Part shown: piece by piece, positions 20,950 through 32,900 of the stretch | How positions within the stretch are numbered: the first letter of the stretch is position 1 | Layout of the letters: each line of letters opens with the position of its first letter | Source of the DNA: SZAS-103 sp038234715 | GTDB taxonomy: Bacteria > Pseudomonadota > Gammaproteobacteria > Xanthomonadales > Xanthomonadaceae | Assembly (NCBI GenBank): GCA_038234715.1 | Contig: JBBQTD010000032.1 | Coordinates: 1-33,549 of the forward strand | Reading direction: 5' to 3' | Length of the DNA stretch: 33,549 nt | The notes under the pieces: generated by a model | Database searches by the model: none | The model's input: the letters and a program-made list of their open reading frames with translations, nothing else | Told to the model about the DNA's origin: nothing | Translations under genes and position numbers: made by a program

Positions 20950-23900
20950 ATGACCTGCCAGCGTAACGTTCGCCGTCGCCGCCGCGTGTTGATGCTGAGC
21001 GCCGCTATCTCGGTCGCGTTGATGGACCATGCGCAGGCGCAGGCGAGCCCTTTCGCGCGGCGCGGCGTCGATCCCGGCGCCCAGGCCGCACAGGCAGCGC
21101 AACAGCAGGCGCTGCAATCGGGGCAGGCGATGCAGTTGGGACAGCAGTCGCTGTTGGCATTCCAGCGCGCTGCGCAGGCGCGCAGTTCACTCGATGCCGC
21201 ACAAGCCGCTGCGCGCGCAGCGGCAGCCGCGTCGCAGGCCGGCAACGATGTTCCCAATGGTCTCGGCGTGGGCGGCCTGCAGGTCGCGACCGGTGTTGTC
21301 GTCGATCCAGCTCCAATCAGCGGCAGCGATCCGCGCCTTGGCCAGACCAACATCTGGTTGGGCGCGCAGTTGCCGACCCAGACCGTCGCCAATGGCCAGA
21401 CCAACGTCACCATCGCGCAGACGCAGCAGAAGGCGATCCTCAACTGGAACACCTTCAATATCGGCAAGAACACGCAGCTGACGTTCGACCAGTCCGCCGG
21501 CGGTACGAACGCGCCGCAGTGGATCGCGCTGAACCGCGTGAACGATCCCACCCTTGCTCCCAGCCGCATCCTCGGCAGCATCAAGGCGCAAGGCCAGGTG
21601 TATGTGCTCAACCGCAACGGCGTGATCTTCGGCGGAACCAGCCAGGTCAATACGCATTCATTGCTGGTGTCGTCGCTGGACCTGTTCTCGTCCGATCTTG
21701 CCACGAGCAACACCAACTTCATCCAGAGCGGCTTGTTCCCGAACCCGAACGGTACAGCCACCGTCCTGACCGGGATCGACCAAGTGAATGCGGGAAAGAC
21801 CCCCGGTACGATCACCGTCGAAGCCGGCGCCAGAATCGCCAGCGGCTCGGACGGCTATGCGTTGCTGGCTGCGCCGAACGTCAGCAACTCCGGCAGTATC
21901 ACCGCCGTGAATGGCCAAGTGATGTTGGCCGCGGTCCTGGGAATCCGGCAGGGCCAGCTGGTCCCCGGCCTGAACACGAACAAGCTGCCGGTGAGTTTCG
22001 AGGGCTTCCTGGCCTCGCAAACCACTGACCTTTCGCAGATCGGCAAGCTGCTGAACACCGGACTGGTGTCGTCCACGCGCGGCGACGCCACCCTCGTCGG
22101 CTACGACCTGGAACAGCAAGGAATCGTCACCGCCAGCACCAGCATAAGCCGGCCTGGAAGCGTCACCCTGCTTGCGATCGATCAGAGCGGCAACACCGGG
22201 ACTGACGGCCTGACCCGCTATTTGGGCGGCATCCTCAATTTTGGTCCGGGCTCGATCACCAGCATCGTGCCGGAGGATGACGGCGAGACCACCACGTCGA
22301 GCCAGGGCGCGAACCTGGCGTTCGTGCCGCCATCAATGACGCTGGCCGGAGCGCAGGTGGACTTCCAGGACGACTCGCTGGTGCTCGCGCCGGGCGCTAA
22401 CCTGGACATCGTCGGATGGGGATCGAATCCGGCCGGAGTTCCTGGGCGCGGCGTGCTGACGAACCGGCTCTGGATGGATCGCCGTTCGGTCATCAACGTC
22501 GCCGGCCTGCCCGACATCCAGCTGCCGATGTTGACCAACCTGATCGAAATCGCGCGCGTGGGACAGAACGAGCTCGCCGATTCGCCGCTGCAGCGCGATG
22601 GCCTGCTGTACCGCAGCACGCTGGTGTTCGACCGCCGGGTGACCGGCGTGCGCGAGGACGGACTGAGCTGGGTTGGCAGCCCTTTGCTCAACGCCCAGGG
22701 CTACGTCGACCAGGTTCCGCGCACCATCGACCAGATGCTGACCAACGGCGGCACGGTGAACGTCTCCGGCCGCGACTTCGTGATGAACCAGGGTGCCCAG
22801 GTCGACCTCAACGGCGGCTTCCTGCACTTCCTCGGCGGCATGATCCAGACCGAACGCCTGGTCGGCAGCGACGGCCGCCTCTACGACCTCGCCACAGCCG
22901 ATCCGTCGATGACCTTTGTGGGCTTTGCCGGCCAGCAACAGGTCGATCATCCCCGTTGGGGCGTGCGGCAGATTTTCTCCAGTCCGCTCCTCGGCAGCCA
23001 TATGTACTACGAATCGGACTATCTGAAGGGTGGCAACGCCGGAACGCTGAACATCAATCTGGGACGCAACGAAAACCTTGCCGATCCGACCCAGAACCTT
23101 GGCGCGCTCGTGCTGGGCGGCGACCTGTCCGCGCAGGCGATTTCGGGGCGATATCAAGTCCTTTCCGGCGACCTCGCACTGGGCGGCGCGCTCAACCTGG
23201 ACACAAACAGCGGGCTGCTTAGCGCTGTCACCGATGTAGCCAGTCTGGAACAGCGCAATTGGCGGATTTCGCAGAACCGTGCCGAAGTGCCCGACGGACT
23301 CGACATCGGTACGCAGGTCGCGACCTTGCCCCAGAGTGCGCTCTCGCCGCTGGACATGGGCAACCCCGGATTCTGGTCCGTACTGTCGACCGATCAGGTC
23401 GCCCACGCCGGCTTCGCGCAAGTCGCGATCGGTAACGGCGCCTTGCTGAGCAGCGCCGAACTGGTGACTTCGGACGCCGGCAGCAACCTGCAGGTGGCCA
23501 GCGGTGGCCGCATTACCTTCAAGGCCGACGGAATCAACCTGCAGGGCACCCTGACCGCGCACGCGGGCACCATCAACCTGCAGAGCGCGGGCGGCGACGT
23601 GATCGCGAATGTGCCGTCCCTCGTGCCGCACCAGGGTGATGCGCGCGTGCTGCTCGGCAGGGGCGACATCGTCGTTGGAGCCGACGCCCATCTTGACGTC
23701 AGCGGGCAGTGGGTCAACGACGACCGCCGGCTCACTTTCGAGCCGACCGGCATGGCCGCAATCAACGGTGGCAGCATCTCCCTCGCCACGCGACAGGCCT
23801 TCGTCACTGCAGCGGACGGCACCAAATACGATGCGACCGGTTCGATCCTGATCGCGCCTGGCGCGGTGCTCAACGCGTCGAGCGGCGGCTACATCAACGC

Positions 23901-26900
23901 CAAAGGCGTCCTCGCAACCAGCAAGAATGGCGTGCCGCTCGGCCATGGCGGCAACATCACGCTGCAGACTTATCTGGAGCCGCCCACCGACACGGAAACC
24001 ACCCAGACCTATGTGGTGAATGCACCCGTCCGTGACGACCAGACTGGCCTGCTTCAGTTTCAGGGGGCCACCCTGCTCGACAACAGCTTCGCAGGTGGTG
24101 GCACCCTGACCTTGCGCGCCCTCGGCATGCAGATCGGCGGCGGAGCGCCCGCCGATGCGCGCATCGTGCACCTTGACCCGGGCTTCTTCGACAGCCAGGG
24201 CTTCGGCGGTTACAACCTTTCGGCCGAACTCGACGCGACCATTACCGCCGGCACCAGCGTCCACGTGAGCCAGCGCAATCTGTTGCCCGATTTCGAATCC
24301 TTGCGCAATGCCGCGACCCGCACCGACATCCTCGCCGGATTGGGCGCCGCGCAACAGAACAGCTACGTGTCGCTCGGCTCGCTCGATTCCTTCCACCGTC
24401 CCGCCACGAATTTCTCGCTGAGCGCGGGCGATTATCTCGGCAGGGCCGCCGGCAATCCAAGCCTCGTGGCGGCAACTGGCACGCTGCTGTTGGACCAGGG
24501 CGCGAGCCTGGCGCTGGATGCCGGCGCGAGCGTGCGCCTTGGTTCGCGCGGGCAGGTCACCGTCTTGGGCGACATCACCGACCACGGCGGCAGCATCATC
24601 CTGTCCGGAGACAGCAGCAACCTGTCCGGACTGTCGCCCGCAAATCCGAACGACACGCGCTCCTGGTTCGATCCCGGCAAGTCGGTTTGGGTCGGCGCCA
24701 ATGCGGTGCTCGACGTATCCGGAATTTCGCTGATCAATCCATTCGCGCCCCTGCAGCCGAGCGATGGCGGCCTCGTGCAGCCGCGCGACGGTGCGGTGCT
24801 CGACGGCGGCCACATCACCCTGACCAACGACACCGGTTATGTGGTGGTGCAACAAGGCGCGCAATTCGACCTGTCCGGCGCAAACGATGTGTTCGACCTG
24901 CCAACTGATGCTGGCCAGCTTGCTTCCGGGACGAACACGCTGCAGCGGACCCCGGTCTGGAGCGACGGCGGCAAGCTGACGCTGGCTGCAAGCGCCGGGC
25001 TGTACTTCGACGGCACCATCCATGCGGCCGGAGGCGCCCCCCAGGCGCACGGCGGCGAGCTCGACCTGCTACCGCTGGGCACGCCGGCCAGTACGTTTCT
25101 GGACGGCGTGCTCGCCACCGGCATCATCTTCAGCCAGAGCGACAGCCATCTGCCTCCTGGCCTCTCGCCGGGTGCGCCAGTGGAAGCCGGCGCGGCAGCA
25201 CCTTCGGGCCTCCTGTACCTTGCTGCGGACCGCCTCAACGGTTCGGGGATCGACGCATTGATCGTCGGCAACCAGTCCCCGGATAGCAGTGGTGTCGCGC
25301 CTCCGCTGGTTCCTATCGGCTTCAGCGGCGACGTGAATCTTTCGGTCGCACGCGCGCTGGTCGTCGATGCGCCGATGTACCAGATGCTCCCCAATGGCGC
25401 CACCGATTTCAGCGCACTTGGCAGTGACAACCATGTGTCCCTGAGCGCGGCGTACATCGGCCTGGATGGGTTCTTGCCGGGCAACGTCGCGGCTGTCTTG
25501 CCGTCGCTCGCGCAGCCGGGCGCGACGGTGCTTGACGTGAATGCCGATTTCATCGACATCGGCGGCCAGGTCGTGCTTTCCGGCGTGGGAACGGCACGTT
25601 TCGAAAGCAGCGGCGACATTCGTTTCCACACACCGGCTCCCTTCGCGTTCGATCTGGTCGCCAATCCCGTCGCGCGCCCGGGTGAACTGCTGACCGCTGG
25701 CGATCTTCAGTTCAAGGCCGCCCAGCTTTATCCGGCCAGCGGCGAAAATTTCAACGTGCTCGCGATAGGTGCGATCGATCCGGTCACCGGCATACGCGCC
25801 GACACCCATATCACGGTGCTGGGCAATGGCGACCCGAGCGCGCTGCCGCTTTCTGCAGGTGGTACGCTCGCCTTCGACGCTGCCTTCATCGAACAGGACG
25901 GCAGCGTGCGTGCCCCAAGTGGCAGCATCGTGCTCGGCGTCAGCGATCCGAACGATGCCGGAACCCAGGCCCTGTTCGGCGTCAGCGATCTGATCCGCAC
26001 GAAGAGCGTGCAGTTGGGCGCAGGCAGCCTGACCTCGGTCTCGCTCGATGGCGCGGTGCTCCCCTACGGAACCACGGTCGATGGCACGCAATGGGTCTAT
26101 AACTCCGACCCGGCTGGAGGCAATCCGGTCCTCACCGCTCCGCCGCAGAAGCGCATCGAGCTCGGCGGTGCGAGTGTCGCGCTCGACCCGGGCGCAAAAG
26201 TCGACCTGTCCGGCGGTGGCGACCTGCAGGCGGTCGAATGGGTGGCGGGAACCGGCGGTAGCCGTGACCTGCTGTCGGCGACCAACACCAGCTTCGCAAG
26301 CGGCTCCACCGCGCAACAGGTGCCGCTGTATCCAGACGGACGCGGGGTGTACGCGATCGTCCCGGGCCAGCAGTCCCCGGTGGCAGCCACCGATCCGGTG
26401 TTCGACCAGGGCGCATCCCCGATCGGGGTCGGCAGCGCGGTCTACCTGTCCGGCGTCCCGGGGCTGCCGCCCGGCGTCTACACGCTTCTGCCCGCACGCT
26501 ATGCCACGCTGCCCGGCGCGTTCCGCGTGGTGCTGCGCACGGGGACGCAGGATGTCACCTCGGCCGAGAACTTGATCGAGCCCGATGGCACCGCTGTGGT
26601 GTCGGGTTATTTCACGAATGCGTTGACCGGTACCCGCGAAGCACGAACGACATTGTTCGACGTGCAATCTCGAGCTGTCTGGGGCCAGTACTCCCAGTAC
26701 ACGAGAACCAGCGCGAATAGTTTCTTCAGCGGACTGGCCCTCAGGCAAGGCACTGCTATCCCGCAGCTGGCGCGCGACGCCGGCCAACTGGTGCTCGCAG
26801 CGACGCAGCGGCTGAGCCTCGGTGCCACCCTCGATACCACCCCCGACGCCAGTGGCTTGGGAGCGCAGATCGACATCGCCTCGCGCGACCTGCAGGTGAC

Positions 26901-29900
26901 CGACGCGGGCCATCCCGCGCTCGCTGGCTACGTGCAACTCAATGTGTCCGACCTCAACGCCCTGGGCGCCGGCAGCCTGCTGATCGGTGGCACCCGCGAA
27001 CAGACCGCACGGGGGACGCAAATCAACGTTCTCGCCGACAGCGTGGTGATTTCCAACGACGCCGCCAATCCGCTCCAGGCTCCGGAAATCCTGATGGTCG
27101 CCGGCGCAGGTTCGGGCCCCGACGCCGGACTGCATGTGGATGCTGGCAGCGTCATCTCTGCGTTGGGCGACCTTTCCGAAAACAACACCAAGCCGATCCT
27201 GATCGGCAGCGATCCCAATGCCGCGGGCGTGGGCGGCGTCAGCGGCGACGGCGCATTCCTGCGCGTTTCCAATGCTGGCGACGCGACGCTGATTCGCAGC
27301 AACGTGCCAACTTTCGGTAGCGCGCTCGGCCAGCTGAGCGTCGGCGCGGGCGCGCAACTGCTCGGCGGCGCCTCGCTGACACTCGACTCCACGGGCGACA
27401 CCCGGGTTTCGGCCGACGCAGTGCTGCAGGGCAAGTCGATCACGGCCGACGCCGGCAACATCCGTTTCGTGACCGGCGCCGCCGATCCGAACGCTGATGG
27501 TCTGGTCATTGGCGACGGCACGCTGGCGCGCTTCGCCGGCTCCGACAACGTCACCCTGCGCAGCTACGGCAGCATGGATTTCTTCGGCAACATCACCATC
27601 GATGTGCAGAACGCGTTGACGCTCAGCGCAGGCACGTTCTCAAGCGACGGTGGCCAGGTCAGCCTGGGCGCCAACAAGCTGACGCTTTCGAACGATCTCG
27701 GTGCGACGCCGGCGGCAGGAACGGCCGCGGGTACCGGCGTGTTGAACCTGCAGGGAACCGATGTTGTGTTCGGCGCCGACGACAAGACGCTGTCCGGATT
27801 CGGCTCCGTCGCTGTCGTCGCAACCCTGGCGATCCACGTCCAGGGCAAGGGCGACCTCGATTTCGGCGGGCTCAACGTCAGGATGAAGTCTCCGGTCATC
27901 GAGGCCGACAGCCGCGCTGACAACACCCTGCAGACGACCGGAACGTTGACTCTGCTGCAGGGCGCGGGCACAGCGCCGACGACGACGTCGCTGGGAGGAT
28001 CCATCACGCTGCAAGGCGGCAGCATCGACAGCGATGCGCTGATCCGTGCCACCAGCGGGCGGGTCGACTTGCACGCCACCAGCGGCGACATCAACCTGCA
28101 TGACGGCGCGCAGATCGACGTCGCCGGCACCGAAAAGGATTTCTTCAACCTTGCGGCCTTCACGCAAGGCGGCAACATCACGCTCGCGTCGGACCTGGGC
28201 AATGTAAGCCTGGCAACCGGCACCGCGCTCGACTTCGGCGCACCATCCGGCGGCGGCGATGCCGGGACGCTGACGATCGGCGCGCCCACCGGCAACGTCG
28301 CCCTGCTCGGGACGCTCAATGGTGCGGCACCCAAGGGCCTCGGCGGCAGCTTCACGCTCAACGTCGGCGCCGCGGTCGACCTCGATGCCCTGTCGCGGAC
28401 ACTTGCCGTGAGTGGCGTCGACAACGCAATCTGGGTACGCACGCACGCCGGCAACCTCGTCCTGTCGGCGGACAGCAGCCTCACGGCACACGATGTCACC
28501 CTGGTCGCCGATGGAGGCGCGGGTTTACAGCAACGCGATCCCGACAACGGCAACGTCGTCGTCGCGGGCACCATCGATGCCTCGGGCAATGCCGGCGGCA
28601 ACATCGCACTGTGGGGACGCAACGGCGTCGAGGTCGATGGGAGCCTGCTCGCGAAAGGCTCGGCCGCAGACCACCTCGGCGGCAACGTGACCATCGGTAC
28701 CAGCGGCAACACCGACGGTACCCTCAACGCCAGCTACGGCTACGAGAACGTGCAGGCTGGCGATGCTGGCGTGATCACGCTTGGCAGCGGCGCAGTGATC
28801 GACGTCAGCGGCGGCAGTGCTGGTGGTCTCTCCGGCGGCACCGTCGATTTCCGAGCGCCGCTGCTGGTCAATGGCGATGTCAACGTCACCATCGACAACG
28901 GCGCCACCATCAACGGTGCGCGCGACGTGGGGCTCGAAGCCTACGCGGTGTGGAGCACGACAGACGCGATCAAGAATCCGGCCCGGCATTTCGACGGCAT
29001 CATCGATCCCGCCGGCTGGTACAACGCCCAGGGAGCGCTCGTGGCTGGAACCTGGACCGACGGCGCGGGCGTTGCGCTGCCAGCGCCGACCACTCCGGAA
29101 CAGACCGCAGACTACCTGTCCAAATATTTTTTCACTCCGGGCAAGGCCGACAGCGCGCATAGCGCGTTCTATGGCTATCTAAACGACAAGACGCAAAAGC
29201 CAGGAACCCTGATGGGCTTCGTGCAGAAGCCCGGTTTCACATTCGACGCGCGTTTTGCCGGCATTGCCAATTTCCACGCCCGTCCCGGTATCGAGCTGCG
29301 CAATCCCGATGCCACCGTCAATGGCGGTGCGATCAGTGTGCTTACGGGCTGGAATCTCGCTTCTGGAGCTACTCCGGGCGCCCTCGACTTCCGCTACCGG
29401 GGCGATGCCCCGGTGCTCACGTTGCGTGCCTCAAATGATGTCGACGTACATGCGAGCATCAGCGATGGTTTTTACCAGATGGGCAATCCGTTCGCCGGCG
29501 GTGCATCGCAGGCGACCGAAGCGCAGGCGCTGACCGATTTCCAGACCCACCAACAGACCGAAGAGGCTGTCTTCGGCGCCGACATCATCTCACTGGTTGC
29601 CATGCCCGGCGATTTTCCCGGTGCCGATCCAGCACAGTCCCAACAGTATTACGGCCAGTACGAGCAGCTGCTGAGTTTGCTGTTCGACAAGCCACAGCCG
29701 CTGCTCGGTTCGACACCGGACACACCGATCAGTCTGGTCGATGGTTTCCTGATCGAGTACGCGCCCGAGCTTGGCGCAACGATCCGGCCGTTCGCAGGCG
29801 AACCAGTGGCACCGCCACCGCCGACGTCGCCGACCACCTGGGCTGGCTATCTCACCAGTTACGAGAGCTATGCCCTGAACCTGTTCACGTTCTGGGGAAA

Positions 29901-32900
29901 TTCCGGTTTCAACGACTTGCCGACGTGGACGATGCCGTCGCTGCCGGTGCTCGGTCCGCTGATTCCAGGTAGCAACATCAACCTGCCGAGCTTGCAGGTA
30001 ACACTGGTCAATCCGCTACCGCTCGCAACCACCAGCCTGCTTGGCGGCGACAGCACCAGCTACCGCATCGTCGCCGGGTCCGATTTCACCAGCACCTTGC
30101 CGGATGCGTTCCGCGCGGCCAGCCACGCCAATGTCGTGCTCGCCGGGCACCAGGATTTCCAGCAGGCTGGCCAGAAGGACGTTCTGCAACCCACTACGGT
30201 ACGCACCGGCACGGGCAGCATCGACATCGTTGCCGCGCAGGATCTGACCCTGGACGACGCGCTAGCACCGGCCAATATCTATACCGCTGGGCGCCCAGGC
30301 GCAGGCACGGACTACGGCTCAAATATTTCGGTCGTGCGCGGTGGTGGAACCAATCCCGACGTGGTCGTAAGCGCGCAAGCCAATGCCGAAGCTGCCGGCA
30401 ACATCACGCTCAGCGCTGGACGCGACATTCTCGGGAACCAGCAGGTGTTCGACCCCAACGGCAGCCTGAGCGGCGTGCTGGGCAATTACATCGCGCAGTA
30501 CTGGTGGCCGTGGATGCAGGTTGGTAATCCGTTGTCGCAGGATGGCAGCGCGGTCGTGGCGGCCCCGCTCAATTTCGGCGGTTTCGCGCAAGGCGTGCTC
30601 AGTGCGGGCGGGAACGTCGCGGTGGACGCCGGTCGCGACATTCGCGAGCTTTCTGTCTCGCTGCCAGTGAGCTACTCAATAGTTGGGGCCGACAAGGTCC
30701 TCTATGGCGGCGGAAACCTCGGTGTACACGCGGGGCGCGACGTGCTTGGAGGTGACTTCTTCGTCGCCCGCGGTATTGGTTCGCTCAGTGCTGGCGGCAA
30801 CATTGGCTCGGCGTTCACCCTTGTGACACAAGGTACTGACGTCTCCGGTGGCGCTCACGACGTTACGAGTCCGGTGGATCCGGTGTTCGCCTTGCAGGAT
30901 GGCCACTGGACAATCCATGCGCACGGCGATGCCGCGATCGGCGCGATCGTCAATCCGTCGTACCAGGTGACTGGAGAACAATCCAGCCTGACGCCGGCGC
31001 GGGCCACCCTCGACTTCAGCGTTGACTCTAGTGTCGCGGTCCAGTCCCTGACTGGCGACGTGCGTTTCAACACATTGTCGCTGCCCGGCGAGCTGTTCAA
31101 CTTCGGACAGCGCGGTTCCGACGGCCTGTACCAGGTATCCAAACTCGGGTTCGATGACGTGCTGCCGGCATCGCTCAGTGCAGTCGCATTCGCAGGCGCT
31201 CTGTCGATCGAGCGTTCCGGCCGCATGTTCCCGTCAGCGACCGGCGAGCTCTCGCTTCTTGCCGAGGGTGACATCCATCTGTACGACGACACCGTGGTAC
31301 AGGGGGCGTTCCAGGAAAACGCATTGGCGATGCTTGATGCACCGGGCGCCTACGAGGGCGTTGACCGTTCCCCGGATGCGCTTCACAAGCTCAACCTGCA
31401 TCGCAACGACAACCAGGCGGTGTATATCTACAGCCTCACCGGCGACATCATCGGCGGTTTCGCGTCGGGCGGCTTCATGGATAACCCCTTGACGCTCGAC
31501 CTGCCCAAGCCCGCGCGAATCCGCGCCGGACGCGACATCGTAAACCTTGACCTGCGCGGACAGAATTACCTCCCGTCCGACGTCACCAGTGTGATTGCGG
31601 GCCGCGATCTGTACTACACGCCCATCGCTGGCGCGCCGAACGATCCGTCGTTTGGTCCGCGCTGGAGCTGGTTGCAGCTGGGCGGTCCGGGAACATTGTC
31701 GGTGCAGGCCGGACGCAATCTCGGGCCGCTGACGTCCGCCAATGAGGCGCTTGCCGCGGCCAACGGTGGACCACTGGCCGACCCCAATGCAGGCGGCATC
31801 CGTACGATAGGAAATCGGGACAACACCGGGCTTCCAAGCCAGGGCGCGACGATCGACGTGCGCTACGGCGTGGGGCCCGGCATCGACCTCGCCGATTTCA
31901 CCGCGCACTACATCGATCCGGCGTCCTCGGGCACGACCGACGCCTACCGCTCATGGCTGACCGACTTCGTGCTGCAGATCGAGAACGATGACCGCACCCG
32001 ATCCGGCGCGGCTGTGTTGCCTGGGCTAACTGCCGACCAGGCCTGGACGCTGTTCCAGCAAATGCCTGACGTCAGCCGCCTTGTGCTTGCTGATCGCGTC
32101 TTTCTCGATGTGCTCAAGCGCACGGGCGCCGACGCCGCCAACCGGGCGAGTCCGAATTTCGGAAAGTACGCGGCCGGCTACACCGCCGTGCAGACATTGT
32201 TCCCGTCAGGTCTGGGCTATACCGCGAACAATCTGCAAGGCGGTGCGAACGGGGCGGCCGTACTGGTTGCGACCGGCGACTTCGACATGCGTGGCTCGAC
32301 GGTCCAAACCGCGCGTGGCGGCGACATCCGAATCGTCGGACCGGGCGGCAGTGTGCTGGTTGGCAGTGTTTCTGCCCCACCTTCCGTCATCGACGACCAG
32401 GGCAATGTCCTGGTCGGTCCGAAACAGCAGGGCATCCTCGCGCTCGGCACTGGCGATATCGGCGTCTTCAGCGATCGCAGCGTGCTGCTCGCCCAAAGCC
32501 GCATCTTCACCGAACGCGGGGGAGACTTGACGCTCTGGAGTTCCAACGGGGACATCAATGCCGGCAAGGGCGCCAAGACCAGTTCCGACAAACCACGCAT
32601 CACCTACCTGTGCGATCAGAACCAGTACTGCTTCGTCGACCAAAGCGGGCAGGTCAGCGGTGCAGGCATTGCGACACTGAAGACGCAGCCCGAAGATCCA
32701 GCCGGGAACGCGGTGCTGGTCGCGCCGCGCGGTACCGTGGATGCGGGCGATGCCGGAATACGGGTAGCGGGCAACCTTGTGATTGCTTCGCAATTCGTAG
32801 CGAACGCAGACAACATCGATGTGAAGGGCAGCGCGATCGGCGTGTCCAGCGCGCACGGCGTCAACACAGGTGCGCTCAGTGCCGCGTCGTCCGCCGCTTC

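Noticed and set aside
22333..27357. Several 280-900-codon minus-strand frames opposite tpsA
   Set aside because: They are codon-bias shadows of the single 4,028-codon plus-strand frame, with low-complexity Arg/Ala/Gln products and no start signals.
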